The translations under genes were made by a program, and so were the position numbers. A stretch of 64,000 nucleotides of DNA from Medicago truncatula (Eukaryota; Streptophyta; Magnoliopsida; Fabales; Fabaceae), in NCBI RefSeq assembly GCF_003473485.1, contig NC_053046.1, forward strand, positions 3,482,001-3,546,000, given 5' to 3'. Positions 12,003 to 24,173 of this stretch are shown here, piece by piece. The notes beneath the pieces were generated by a model. The model ran no database searches. It was not told where the DNA came from and was given only the letters and a program-made list of their open reading frames with translations. The first letter of the stretch is position 1; every line of letters begins with the position of its first letter.

Positions 12003-14822
12003 TGTGCTCGCGATTTTCGGATATCAAACCATTTAATTGATTTGAATCGTCAATCTTTGAACTCTCGATTTTTATTCTTGGGAAGGGAAAAAATGAGTAA
12101 AAACCCTTATCGAGACTTTGGATTCGGGGGTTGGTTATGCGAAGGGAAGGTGCTAGCACCCTAAGCATCTACGGTATTCCGTAGGAACCTCTTACCTAGA
12201 TTATCTTGTGCTAAGCTACTTGTTTATTTGAAAAAATTATTGCCTAATGTCTAAGTGAAAGAATGGAGGGAGAAGAAGTATGTTTTTGGTTATTTTTATT
12301 TGATTTGGAAGGACGAGTCCTCTGCCTACGTACCCTTTTTGGGGAAGGGATCAAAACCGACGTAGTTCCACTCAAAAATTTCTTTGGTGGGTTAGGTTGA
12401 TTTTAAGATTTTTTGAAAATGGGTTTTAAGAAGAGAAAGAGGCCTCAAGGCATGAGATAAGAAAACAAGTGAGGTTGATTGATTTTAAATTTTGAAAATG
12501 ATTGAAGTTGAATTAAAATTGATTGAGAATTTGATTAAGAAAATAAAGGAAAACAGTTATTAAGAAAATAATTTTTGAAGTTTTGCATATTTGACTTTTT
12601 TGAGAAAATGATTTTTCTAAACTAACAGTAAAAACTAACGTAACGTCGTAAAAACTAACGGAAAGCGGTAAATAAAATGTGGTAGTGTCGGTGCATGTGT
12701 CGGTGCTTGTGTTACCTACATTATTACATCAATTCCTAAATACAACCCTAAGGCCTTTATGCCAAAATAAAATGCAAGAAATAAAATTACATCAATTCCC
12801 TATTTATACATACTAAGTCAATGACAAAATAAAATAATGAGAAAATTAAATATGCATGCTATGATTTAAGACAAAAATTAAATGGTTAGTGATCACAAGG
12901 AATATTATGATGAATGGGACATAAGAAATAATAAGCAAGAATTAAGATAATAAAAAATTTAAGATCATCATATAAGAAATAAAAAAAAAACCAATTAAAA
13001 GGGAAAAAAAGGATGGATTTTTAACAATGATAGAAAAATTAAAAATAGTGAGAAAAACATTTTTTGGAATTTTTTTCTAAACATAAAAATGTCAAAAAGA
13101 AAAAAAACAGCATTTAAAAAGTAAAAACAATAACAAATAAAAATAAAAAAACAAATTGGCTCAGCAGGATTAATTCTGGACCATTGGATTAAATCAATGG
13201 TCCAAGTTCAAACCCCTGGATTCATCATAGCCATAGGATCTAAGATCCAACGGTCACAAAAACAACATAGAAACAAAGGGATTATACTGAAAACACAGTG
13301 ACCGTCAGATCAACGATCTGATGGTCCAAACAGAAACCACACTATACTCACGCAGAAAGAAAATCCACTTGATCCAAAATCAAGATACACAGGAGCCCTC
13401 AGATCAAGGAATGATCCAGATCCAAAGGCTGTAACGCGATGGAGCACTGAATTGCAGTATGCGCATGTGCACAAGATCAAACCAAAAAAGAAGCACTATA
13501 AAAAGGTTTTAACAAAAAAAAAAAAAAACACAAATCACACAAATCCTCTCTCTAAAAAAAAACTAGAGAGAGAAGCTCCCCCTTCTCTCTACAAAGCTCG
13601 CCGGAGAAGAAGGTGGGGGAGGGGCGGCCGGAGCTGCTCCGGCGTGGTGGCCGGCCGGAGCGCCGCCGCGCCGGAGTTTTTTTTTGCTTTTTTTTTTTCG
13701 AAATTTTTACATCAAAATACTCCTCTTCCCTTCCTCTACTCGAATCTAAACTCAAAATTTCGAAAACATGCACCAAAAATCCTAGATCTACAAATGAAGA
13801 TATGAAAATTTTACCTCTTTTTCCGGTGCGGTTCCGTTTGCGTTTCCGGTTCACCTCCTTTCCTAGCTTTTCCGGTTCGGCCTCCTCCTCTTTTCCGGTT
13901 CGATTGGCTCCTTGCTCCGGTTCGCCTCCTCTCCTAGCTTTTGCTACGGTCCGGTTCGGTTTTGGCTTGTTTGGGATGATGATGATTTGTGGTTGTATGA
14001 ATGGTTTGAGGTTGTTGTTTAAGTCTTGTGTTGCTGGATTTTGATGAATCTATGAATGTTCTTCATGAGTTCATGTTATTTCTTTGTAATTTTAGTGTTT
14101 GATCTGAAAAAGGGTTGGAAAAGTAGGAAATGAGTGTTTGTGTGGTTTGGGGGACTGATTTGACTCTGACGTGAACAGTGATTTTTTCTGGCCCATTTCC
14201 CAATGATTGATAGGGTTTTTATAGTGACAAACTAGGGTTTCTCTGGTACAAACAAATGACCAAAATGCCCCTGCAGCTGAGACTTGGAGAAAAAGATTTG
14301 ACAAAAGGATAAATAAATAAAAACAAAATGAATAATAAAAAGAATAAAAATAAAATAAAAAAAAAAGAAAAGATAGAGTCACGTGAGTGACTTTGATTTT
14401 TTTTTAAAATAAAAATAAAAAAATAAAAAAAAATATAATAATAATAAATAAACTAAACTAAAAAAAGAAAAATAAAAAAAGTCCCTTCGGAATCTGACAT
14501 GAGGTACTTCAAAGTATCCTCCCTGCCGAAATTTTGTTTGAAATGATTAATAAAAAAAACGCCTTTTAAAATGCGATCAGGCCTTCTCTTTTTTGACGTG
14601 ATCGTTACGATAAAAAAAACTATGCGTCGTAAAAATGAAAGTGAGACGTTTTTAAACGTCGTGAAACGCGAACGTTGATTTAACGTAAAAAAAACTTTTT
14701 TGAATGACTAAAGACAAAAAAAACACGAACTTTAAATGGTAAAAACAACGAAAAAAAGGGAACGTGAACAATTTTAAAATACGGACAAGAGGTTTTAAAC
14801 GGTCCAAAATTGGGGTATGACA
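12003..14822 (-). repeat. 3' LTR of the Ogre/Tat element
   Basis: On the minus strand it begins TGTCATACCCC and ends GCGAGCACA, so it has the TG...CA ends. It matches 26769-29589 almost base for base; the differences I noted are one-base changes in A-runs (near 12980, 13520 and 14345). It contains a hairpin CTACGGTATTCCGTAG near 12170 and a very GC-rich block near 13600-13680. No host gene sequence was identified in it. Confidence 0.95.
14215..14223 (-). promoter_or_regulatory. TATA box in LTR (3' copy)
   Basis: Reading the minus strand gives CACTATAAAAACCC, a strong plant TATA context, about 600 bp into the LTR. The 5' LTR has the identical sequence near 28980-28988, where it would drive genomic RNA synthesis. 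Transcription would start about 30 bp downstream, leaving a U3 of roughly 0.63 kb and an R-U5 of about 2.2 kb. Inferred from sequence only. Confidence 0.5.
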
Positions 14823-14835
14823 GATGCCCCTATTT
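14823..14835 (-). other. polypurine tract of the Ogre/Tat element
   Basis: Directly before the 3' LTR the minus strand reads AAATAGGGGCATC, then TGTCATACC of the LTR. The purine-rich AAATAGGGG core is in the position where the plus-strand primer forms. It is shorter and less pure than textbook tracts. Confidence 0.6.
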
Positions 14836-15081
14836 AAGTTTCTTCGTCACAAAGATTTTAAAAGAGAACTTTTTAAACCAAAGTGTCGGAGAGACTTAAA
14901 TATATAAAAACGCCAATTTTGGACCCTTTGAAACGCCAGAGGTGTGATGCTGAAGAATGTGACAATACGACTAAATATGATGTAAGTATGAAGGTAAAGA
15001 TGATGCATATACTGACTGGGAGACAAATGGATAGGTATCACTGGGGAAAGAAATGATAGGTAGGTATAAATGACATTGTTT

Positions 15082-15450
15082 CAAGGCGAAAGTGAAGACA
15101 TGATTGGCCGACGAGTGGCGAAAGTAAAAACATGATTGATTGCCGACGAGTGGCTAATGTAAAGACATGATTGATTGCCGACGAGTGGCGAATGTAAAGA
15201 CATGATTGATTGCCGACGAGTGGCGAAATTAAAGACATGATTTGCCGACGAGTGGCGAAAGTAAAGACATGATTGGCCGACGAGTGGCGAAAGTAAAGAC
15301 ATGATTGGCCGACGAGTGGCGAAAGTAAAGACATGATTTAGCCGACGAGTGGCGAAATTAAAGACATGATTTGCCGACGAGTGGCGAAAGTAAAGACATG
15401 ATTGGCCGACGAGTGGCGAATGTAAAGACATGATGGACCGACAGGATTTG
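15082..15450 (-). repeat. 32-36 bp tandem array in the element's 3' untranslated region
   Basis: About ten full units and two partial ones begin GCCGACGAGTGG on the plus strand and end near ACATGATT. Units are 32 bp, with 35-36 bp versions carrying an extra ATT or ATTG. Variants differ mainly at GAAAG/GAATG/GAAAT. The array lies between the pol stop and the 3' LTR, a hypervariable region of Ogre/Tat elements known to seed satellite DNA. Confidence 0.92.
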
Positions 15451-16069
15451 CTAACATTGTGGGATAGCGCACACACGGTAAAAAATAAAGGCAAGACAGA
15501 CCATTAGCATTTGCTAAAAGCAAAGCCTCCGGTGAAAGTAAAGACAATGTAAAGCTTGGTATCAGGGGAGTGACTTGATAAGGATAAAGTTGAGGGGAAC
15601 AAGGAATTTGTCTGAAGACCAAGGGGAATTGTATAGACTGATTACTGGTGAGACCTGCCGCATGTTTGATTTGATGACATTTTGGAGTTAGACACACTGG
15701 GGGATAATGAAGCAAAATATTGGGTAAAAATGCAACTATGTATGGATGATGTTTATATGCGTGCTATGTATGCATGAATGAATGAATATGTATGAGACTC
15801 ATATGATGGTGTAATGGTAAGATTGTTGAGGCAGGACTGGGCAGGTCTACGAGGAGAATGGCCCGGCATTACTGTACGAACACTCAAAGCCTTCACCGGG
15901 GATAAAGTCACGGAGATGAATCAACCATTGTTAGGGTACAGCCCTTAAACATACTGCTGGGATAAGTCCTCACCAAATGGGGTAGAAGTCGCCATTCCAC
16001 CAATGCAACACCGTATTTTCATGTTTGAATAGTCATTGCTTTTTGTATATATTTTTTTTTTGAAATCCC

Positions 16070-16195
16070 TAACTTTTGCCTGGATCGTCCTTTCGGATTT
16101 TCAATCCACCGGGGAGACATTTTTCTTTTTCTCTTTTTGTATGCCCCTAATTTTTACCTGGATCGCCCTTTTGGGTTTTCGATCCACCAGGGCGC

Positions 16196-16228
<33 letters not shown>

Positions 16229-16327
16229 CTTTGCAATGACTATTTCTTCTTTGTTGAACCTGCTTGTTTCGGACAAACTGTTGACACATACTTATGTGAT
16301 ACATGTTTTTAAAGATAGTATGTTTGT

Positions 16328-16370
<43 letters not shown>

Positions 16371-16779
16371 GAAAAAAACATAAAATCTTTTAGAAAAGTT
16401 TTTTCAAAATTTTTGCTTCAAATACTAATATTAAAAACGAAAGAAAGATTTTTTTTGCACATAGAATAAACAAGAATTCCAACAAAGGGGCACATGCTCA
16501 AATTGATTTAATAGAAATGGTGACCGGCTAAAGGCATGGCACCACAGATTACAAAGAGTTGGAATATGGTAATTATATGGGATAGGTACATTGAACACAA
16601 TAACCGCTATACTTCTTGACCACTTTGAATTCCACAGTTTGGATGCTTCAACATTAGAGAACTTCTGACAGTCAAGGTGTCTCGGGCAAGTGATGTTTCA
16701 TCTGATGCAGTTACTTGTCTCGATCCTTAATTTTTGCATAGATCGCCCTTGCGGGTTTTCGATCTATCAGGATAATTTC

Positions 16780-16817
<38 letters not shown>

Positions 16818-16920
16818 TCTCTAATTTTTGCCTGGACCGCCCTTTCGGGTTTTCGATCCACCGAGACGCTCATTTTTGGTTTAAGCCGCCCTTTCAGGTT
16901 TTCGACCTACCGAGCTGTTC
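16070..16920 (-). repeat. five dispersed 45-bp hairpin-bearing units with T-runs
   Basis: Five related units lie near 16070-16115, 16150-16196, 16728-16772, 16822-16867 and 16875-16920. Each holds a pattern like GGATCGCCCTTTCGGGTT followed by TTCGATCCACC, so GGATCG and CGATCC can pair. They are separated by long T-runs (for example 16331-16369 and 16782-16816). They lie between pol and the tandem array. Confidence 0.8.
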
Positions 16921-16930
16921 TTTTATATAT

Positions 16931-19900
16931 TTAGACAAAGTATTTCTTGACTGCATCAGAATTCACAGGACGAGGTAACTCCTCTCCATCCATATTCGTA
17001 AGAATTAAAGCACCACCAGAGAAAGCTCTCTTCACCACGTAGGGACCTTCATAGCTTGGCGTCCATTTGCCCCTAGGATCTGGTTGAAAGGATTTGATAC
17101 ATTTGAGCACAAGATCTCCTTCCTTGAATTCGCGGGGATGGACTCCTTTATCGAATGCTTGTTTCATCCTTGACTGATATAACTGTCCATGACACAAAGC
17201 AGCCATACGTTTTTCCTCAATCAAATTCAACTGGTCGTACCTGCTCTGGCACCATTCAGCTTCAGACAATTCAGCTTCCATCAAGACTCTTAAAGAAGGG
17301 ATCTCAACCTCTACAGGTAGTACAGCCTCCATACCATATACCAAAGAGAAAGGGGTTGCCCCTGTCGAGGTTCGCACTGAGGTACGGTATCCATACAAAG
17401 CGTAGGGTAACATTTCATGCCAGTCCTTATAAGTAACTACCATCTTCTGTATGATCTTCTTGATGTTCTTGTTTGCAGCTTCAACTGCCCCATTCATCTG
17501 TGGTCTGTAAGGAGAAGAATTGTGATGTTGAATCTTGAAGTCATCGCACAACTCTTTCATCATGTTGTTATTCAGATTTGTGCCATTGTCTGTGATGATT
17601 CTGTTGGGAACACCGTAGCGGCTGATGAGGTTGTTCTTGATAAATCTGACCACTACCTGCTTGGTCACATTGGCGTAAGATGCTGCTTCAACCCACTTGG
17701 TGAAATAATCGATAGCCACTAATATGAAGCGATGCCCATTGGAAGCCTTTGGTTCAATCCGACCAATCATGTCAATGCCCCACATAGAGAAGGGCCACGG
17801 GGACGAGATGACATTGAGCATAGATGGTGGTATATGAATCTTGTCAGCATAGATTTGACATTTGTGGCATCTCTTGGCATGATTGTAGCAATCAGCGTGC
17901 ATTGTTATCCAGTAGTACCCAGCTCTTAATATCTTCTTCGCCATGGCGTGCCCACATGAGTGAGTTCCGAAAGAGCCTTCATGAATCTCGCACATCAATT
18001 TTTCTGCTTCATGCTTATCCACACATCTAAGTAGGACCCTATCAAAGTTCCTTTTATACAAAACGTCTTCGTTAAGGAAGAAACGGCTTGACAATTTTCT
18101 CAATGTTTTCTTGTCCTTGTTGGATGCCCCAGGTGGGTACTTTTGAGTTTGAAGGAAAACTTGGATATCATGATACCATGGCTTGTCATCATCAATTGCT
18201 TCAGCTACAAACACATAAGCTGGTCGGTCGAGAAATTGGACATTGATTACTGGCACAGTATTGTGACCGTTCACATTGATCATTGAGGATAGAGTAGCTA
18301 AAGCATCCGCCATTTGATTCTCATCACGGGGCACATGGTGTAACTCTACTTTGTTGAAGAAAGTCAGCAATCGTCTCGCATAATCTCTGTAGGGAATCAA
18401 ACCAGGATGGCGAGTTTCCCATTCTCCTTTGATCTGGTTAATCACGAGAGCTGAATCTCCATAGATGACAATTTTCTTGATCCTCAAGTCGATGGCTTCT
18501 TCGATACCCATGATGCAAGCTTCATATTCTGCGATGTTGTTTGTACAATCAAATCGAATCCTTGCAGTAAAAGGGATGTGAGTACCCTTAGGGGTAATGA
18601 GAACTGCACCAATTCCACTACCATAGACATTAACGGCTCCATCAAATATCAAACCCCATTCGGATTCAGGATCAGGACCTTCACCGAACACTGGTTCGTC
18701 ACAATCTTTTGCTTTTAGATACATAACCTCTTCATCTGGGAAGTCAAATTTGATCGGTTGATAGTCTTCGATTGGTTGATGAGCCAAATGTTCTGCCAAG
18801 ATGCTACCTTTGACTGCTTTCTGAGTGCGATACTCGATATCATACTCGGACAATAACATCTGCCAGCGAGCAATCCTTCCAGTTAAAGCTGGCTTCTCAA
18901 ATATGTACTTGATAGGATCCATCTTGGATATCAACCAAGTTGTATGATTAATCATATAATGACGGAGACGCTTGGCAGCCCAAGTTAAAGCACAACAAGT
19001 TTTCTCAAGTACAGAATATCGGGACTCACAATCAGTGAACTTCTTACTCAAATAGTAGATAGCGTGCTCTTTCTTTCCGGTTTCGTCTTGTTGACCCAAA
19101 ACACAGCCCATGGAATCTTCTAGTACTGTTAAATACATGATCAAAGGTCTTCCGTCAACTGGAGGAACAAGAATTGGAGGTTCTAACAGATATTCTTTGA
19201 TTTGATCAAAAGCCTTCTGACAATCATCATTCCACTTCACCCCTTGATCCTTGCGGAGTAACTTGAAAATTGGTCCACATGTGGCGGTCATGTGAGAGAT
19301 AAATCTGGAGATATAGTTGAGTCTACCAAGAAAACCTCTTACTTGCTTCTCTGTCTTTGGAACAGGCATTTCTCTGATGGCTCTGACCTTGTCGGGATCA
19401 ACTTCAATACCCTTTTGACTGACGATAAAGCCTAGGAGTTTACCAGATCTAACACCGAACGTACATTTGTTAGGATTCAACCGGAGTTTGTACTTTCTCA
19501 ACCGCTGAAACATCTTCAACAAATACTCAACATGTTCTTCTTCTGTGCCAGACTTAACAATCATATCATCTACGTAGACCTCAATTTCTTTGTGAATCAT
19601 ATCATGAAAGATTTTGGTCATACCCCTCTGGTAAGTGGCACCAGCATTTATCAAACCAAATGGCATCACCACATAACAGAAAGCACCCCAGGGCGTGATG
19701 AAAGACGTCTTTTCTCTATCCTCAGGAGCCATCCTGATCTGATTGTAGCCGGAGAAACCGTCCATGAAGGAGAAAACCTTGCACTTAGCAGTGTTATCAA
19801 CCAATACATCAATGTGAGGCAAAGGAAAATTATCCTTCGGACTAGCCTTGTTCAAGTCCCGATAATCAACACACATTCTGACTTTACCATCTTTCTTTGG

Positions 19901-20396
19901 AACAGGCACTATGTTGGCCAACCATTGAGGATACTCTGATGTGACTAGGAAACCTGCATCAATTTGCTTTCGCACTTCCTCTTTGATCTTGAGGGCCATA
20001 TCAGGATGAGATCTTCTCAATTTCTGTTTTACCGGAGGACACTCAGGCTTCAACGGTAGTCTGTGTTCAACGACATCAGGGTCTAGACCCGGCATGTCTT
20101 TGTATGACCATGCGAATATATCAACATATTCTCTGATAAGCTCAATTACTCTTTTCTTGACAGATACATCCAACGATGCCCCAATCTTGATTTCTTTCTT
20201 GTCTTCCTCAGTACCCAGATTGATGATTTCTATCTCCTCCTGATGAGGTTGAATTGTCTTCCTTTCTTGTTCCAACATCCATTTGATCTCATTCGGGATC
20301 TCCTCATCCTCCTCTGCCACAGCCTCGTAAACCGGGACCTCAAAGTTGGGAGAAAGCATGGGGTCACTGTGTTCAACGGATTCACTTATGTTCAGT
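16931..20396 (-). CDS. Ogre/Tat pol: reverse transcriptase, two RNase H domains, integrase
   Basis: An open frame from an ATG at 20404 to a stop at 16931 (1,157 aa if begun there). Reverse transcriptase covers about 120-330 with the catalytic YVDD at 277-280. It is followed by an RNase H (about 425-490) and a second, archaeal-like RNase H (about 590-715) typical of the Tat lineage. The integrase carries an HHCC zinc finger near 830-870 (HEGSFGTHSCGH, then CHKC) and DDE core motifs (GIDMIG, TDNGTN). The ATG is probably not used: splicing of the 295-bp intron at 20397-20691 would join gag-pro to pol in frame at residue 3. No stop or frameshift interrupts it. Confidence 0.95.
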
Positions 20397-20691
20397 CTGC
20401 ACATGATTCATGATTGATTTTAATGAGTAAATGCAGACCTTTGGTTTTGAAATTTAAAAGAAAAAGAGAATGATTTTTTTTTTGGATTTTTTGTATTACC
20501 ATTTTTTCCAGAAAAAGCAACAAAAAATAAAAAGTAATAAAAGCCGTGATAGAAACGACGATTTTTATTTGTAATAAAAGTACTAGAAGCAAAACAAAGC
20601 CCTACATGATTTCACTTTCGCCTTGGGCAGAACGAAAGGAGTTTTCTTAAAAAAACAAAAAAAACAACAAAAGACAAGACAAACACATTAC
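20397..20691 (-). other. putative Ogre intron joining gag-pro and pol
   Basis: On the minus strand the gag-pro frame reads CGC TCT AA, then GTAATGTG, with a TAA stop if unspliced. At the other end CATGTGCAG precedes ACTGAACATAAG. Joining gives CGC TCT AAA CTG AAC, continuous with pol. Introns at this position are described for Ogre elements, where unspliced RNA yields gag-pro and spliced RNA gag-pro-pol. The site choice here is mine, by eye. Confidence 0.75.
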
Positions 20692-23600
20692 TTAGAGCGG
20701 GGTGTCACAGAAGGAATGTCAACAGCAATCCAGTTGCAGCAAGCTCCTCCAGGCGTCACAAAGACCGGTGTCACTCCTCCAGGTGCATCATCTAAAATTG
20801 CATTGGTCTCTGATGAATCATGAATGAAACCAGCACTGTGGAAAGAACCTCTGGTAGGGTCGAACATCCCAGGCTTACTGTTAAGGAAACCAATTCCCTC
20901 CTTACGCTTGTTTTCTGGCAACTCCACTAGCTGACCCCAGCCTTCGGTTTTGCCTTCCTGAATTACTCTCCGGGCATCCTTCAACGAAGCCATACAAGTC
21001 TCAATCTTACCGACACTTTCTTCGGCAGAGAACCCTTGGAATGATGGCCCGTCCGAACTACTACCACCGATAACAGAGAAAGCAGACAAATTGCTGATTA
21101 AAAAGGCCGATTCGCCACTCACAGTGATCAACTTTCCACGACTTACAAACTTCAATTTCTGATGGAGAGTAGATGTCACAGCCCCAGCGTCATGAATCCA
21201 TGGTCTGCCGAGCAAACAGCTGAAAGAAGCCTGGATTTCCATGACTTGGAAAGTAACCTGAAATTCATGTGGGCCGACCGAAATTGGTAAATCTACCTCA
21301 CCATACACCGATCTCCTAGTTCCATCGAAGGCCCTTACCGTCACCTTGCTAAGTCTCAAAGGAGCCTCGGAGTATGCCAATTGGTCGAAAGTTGACTTGG
21401 GCATCACATTAAGTGCAGAGCCGGTATCTATCAGGACGTTGGATAACGAGTCCGTTCTGCAAAGTACAGAGATGAATAATGCTTGATTATGCTTATTCCC
21501 CTCCGCCGGGAGATCTTCATCACTGAAAGTCAGACTGTTACATACGGTCACATTCCCCACAATGCTTTCGAATTGACCCAGAGTTACATCATAATCCACA
21601 AATGCCTGGTCTAGTACTTTCCTCAGGGCATCCCGATGAGCACCAGAACTTGATAACAGGGCCATGATGGAAATCTTCGCAGGAGTTTGTAACAGCTGGT
21701 CCACCACCCTGTATTCACTCTTCTTGATCAGCTTCAAGACTTCATCGGCATCCTCAAAGTCAAACTCTTTGGCCTGCTCCCCAGCTTTACCTTTACCGGC
21801 GTTTCGCTCTTTTACTGGCTCATCGACCGGAACACTAACACTCTTCGGACCCACCGTAGGAAAAATGCGGCCACTCCTCAAAATCCGGCTATTCTCTGCG
21901 ATATTATCCACAGCAACAGGTGAAGTTGTCTCACTTCCGGGCTCTAGAATCGTGCCTTCATACTTGTAGGGTACAGCTTTCTGAGCAGTAGTAGGCGTGG
22001 GCCTAGGCACACAGATTACCAAGGGAGTACCAACGGGCTTTGTACTGTTAGGGTTTATCACCAGCGGCCTCCTGGCTCTGAATACCGGAGTGACAACGCA
22101 GACGTCCTTGCTCTCGGGTTCCCTTGTAACCACAAGTTCTCTTCTATTTAGGAGACCCTGCACATCATTCTGGACTTGTATACATCCACGAGGATCCATC
22201 GAACATATGTCACAAGCTTCATGATTGTGGTTGAAGAGAGTTGCTTTACACATTTTCACATGTATCGGTACCAGAGGAGTCTTGATATCACCTACAGAGA
22301 GAATGCGAGCCTCTTCCTGATCGTCTTGAATCATATTAACAGCAGGCCCATGAGTAGGCAGAGGATTGTTCTGAGCTACAGCATCAGGGTCGGTGAAGGT
22401 TAACTCTTTACTATTTATCAGTTTCTGAACCTCTTTCTTAAGAGCAAAACAACGCTCCACATCGTGGCCTGGTGCCCCTTGATGGTAAATACAATGAAGG
22501 TCCGGACGGTACCAGCGTGGGAGAGGGTCCGGAATGCGAGGAGGTGGTATTGTTTGGACCAGATTCTGTGCAAGTAAAGAAGGGAGCAATGCTCCATAGG
22601 TCATTGGCAAGGGGTCAAATTGTTGTTTTTGATTTTGCTGGTTGTAGGGAGCTTGAGGACGGGGTTGTTGTTGTGGGGGGTTATATGGCCTTTGTTGGTA
22701 TGGTTGTTGAGGATAGTAGGGTTGTTGAGGATGGTAGGGTGGTTGAGAGAGTTGTTGTGGGTTATATGGTTGTTGATATAGTGGGGGATAGTATAATGAA
22801 GGCCCTTGAGGTCTTGGTGGTTGATAGTTTGGGTTCTGGGGTGCGGTCATTTGTGGGGTGATATTGGCAACAAAGGGGTGATTAGGGTACACGGGCTGAG
22901 GTCCTCCATGAGCCACCATGCCAACCTCTTGAGCATTCCTCTTTGGGTAACCATTCCCAAATTTCTTATTACCACTGGACGAAACTCCTGAAGAACCACC
23001 TGAAGAACTTCCCGAAACAGCTGCTCCCTTACGAGCCCACTCCTCGATACGCATTCCTGTTTCCACCAAGTCAGTGAACTTCTGTGATGCACAGACAATC
23101 ATCTTTTCTGAATAACAAGGGCTCAGGGTTTCATAGAACAAATCTGAAAGTTCCCTCTCATCCAAGGGAGGACGAATCTGAGCAGCTTTTTGAATGAAGC
23201 GTTGTGCGTATTCTTTGAACGATTCTTTATCTTTCTGGGTTAAGGACTGCAACTCCTTGCGACTTGGCGCCAGATAGGTATTATATTTGTACTGTTGCAT
23301 GAAGGCCTCAGCCAACTGTTCAAAAGTAGTGACTCCTTTCAATCCCATGAACCAGGTATGTGCCGGACCAGTCAAACTATCCTGGAAGCAGTGAATGAGT
23401 AAGGGAACATTATTCTTGTAAGCTATCATCTTGCTAATATACATAGTTAGATGATTTTGTGGACACGTGTCCCCTTGATATTTCTCAAATACAGGCATCT
23501 TGAACTTTGGAGGTATGTTTACATCTGGTACCAAGCAAAGGTCATATATGCTTTGGACGACTGTTTCCTTTCCCCGCATATTACTCATCTTCTTCTCTAG

Positions 23601-24173
23601 AGCACCGAACCTTTCTTCCCAATCGATTGCTTTATCATCCCCCATTATACTGTCAGAGTGATAAATCTGCTCTTCATGTTGTGGCCCAACATGCACAGTA
23701 GGACCTGCTTGAGTCATGGTAGCTTGAGGAATCGGTTGACTCATCTGGAAATGTGCCGAAGTCTGTTGACCCTGTGCGAAAGGCATTTCAGTAGCGCCTG
23801 GACCAAAAACCCCGTTAGTTGCAATCGGCATGCCCCAAGGGTAGCCTGAAGGCATGGAATATTGAGGAGTAGCAAAGGGACCCTGGGGGCCAAGAGGACG
23901 GAAGCCTGAGTTGCCCATAGTTGCCATATTACCAGAAGAAAAATCAGTTATCAGAGGCTGGGTGAGGCCGATAGTTGTAGTAGTAGTCGGAGATGGTTGC
24001 GGGGGACCCTCAGGTGCAGCTGTGACAACCACAACAGGAGCTGAATTGGAGATTGCTGCTTGCTCTCTCTCAGCCATCATAGTTTCCATCATAAGTGCCA
24101 TTCTTTCCATCTCCCCCTTGAGGTTAACCAGTTCCTCTCTGAGCTGAGCGTTTTCCTGTTCTGCCGCTAACAT
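20688..24173 (-). CDS. Ogre/Tat gag-protease polyprotein
   Basis: The frame is open from upstream of 24173 to the stop at 20688, about 1,160 aa from the Met at 24173. I chose that Met because it starts a coiled-coil (LAAEQENAQLREELVNLKGE), whereas the upstream frame reads through 54-bp repeats and the end of ORF1. Next come a retrotransposon gag domain (around FMGLKGVTTFEQLAEAFMQQ), a Gln/Pro/Tyr-rich linker near 22620-22800, a zinc-knuckle-like CIYHQGAPGHDVERC, and an aspartic protease with the active-site LIDTGSALNVMP. The product would package RNA and process the polyprotein. Translation of pol likely depends on intron removal. Confidence 0.9.
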   Translation of the reverse strand: MLAAEQENAQLREELVNLKGEMERMALMMETMMAEREQAAISNSAPVVVVTAAPEGPPQPSPTTTTTIGLTQPLITDFSSGNMATMGNSGFRPLGPQGPFATPQYSMPSGYPWGMPIATNGVFGPGATEMPFAQGQQTSAHFQMSQPIPQATMTQAGPTVHVGPQHEEQIYHSDSIMGDDKAIDWEERFGALEKKMSNMRGKETVVQSIYDLCLVPDVNIPPKFKMPVFEKYQGDTCPQNHLTMYISKMIAYKNNVPLLIHCFQDSLTGPAHTWFMGLKGVTTFEQLAEAFMQQYKYNTYLAPSRKELQSLTQKDKESFKEYAQRFIQKAAQIRPPLDERELSDLFYETLSPCYSEKMIVCASQKFTDLVETGMRIEEWARKGAAVSGSSSGGSSGVSSSGNKKFGNGYPKRNAQEVGMVAHGGPQPVYPNHPFVANITPQMTAPQNPNYQPPRPQGPSLYYPPLYQQPYNPQQLSQPPYHPQQPYYPQQPYQQRPYNPPQQQPRPQAPYNQQNQKQQFDPLPMTYGALLPSLLAQNLVQTIPPPRIPDPLPRWYRPDLHCIYHQGAPGHDVERCFALKKEVQKLINSKELTFTDPDAVAQNNPLPTHGPAVNMIQDDQEEARILSVGDIKTPLVPIHVKMCKATLFNHNHEACDICSMDPRGCIQVQNDVQGLLNRRELVVTREPESKDVCVVTPVFRARRPLVINPNSTKPVGTPLVICVPRPTPTTAQKAVPYKYEGTILEPGSETTSPVAVDNIAENSRILRSGRIFPTVGPKSVSVPVDEPVKERNAGKGKAGEQAKEFDFEDADEVLKLIKKSEYRVVDQLLQTPAKISIMALLSSSGAHRDALRKVLDQAFVDYDVTLGQFESIVGNVTVCNSLTFSDEDLPAEGNKHNQALFISVLCRTDSLSNVLIDTGSALNVMPKSTFDQLAYSEAPLRLSKVTVRAFDGTRRSVYGEVDLPISVGPHEFQVTFQVMEIQASFSCLLGRPWIHDAGAVTSTLHQKLKFVSRGKLITVSGESAFLISNLSAFSVIGGSSSDGPSFQGFSAEESVGKIETCMASLKDARRVIQEGKTEGWGQLVELPENKRKEGIGFLNSKPGMFDPTRGSFHSAGFIHDSSETNAILDDAPGGVTPVFVTPGGACCNWIAVDIPSVTPRSK

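Noticed and set aside
13613-14044. 143-aa frame in the LTR (copy at 28377-28808)
   Set aside because: It lies in both LTRs opposite to the element and has no known domain; kept only as a note on antisense potential, not as a gene.
15082-15450. Possible CRISPR-like array of 32-bp units
   Set aside because: Units are directly adjacent with no unique spacers and lie inside a plant retrotransposon.
15038-15715. Repeat-peptide frames with HSSANHVF-like units
   Set aside because: They are the translation of the 32-36 bp DNA tandem array in the minus strand, not a protein gene.
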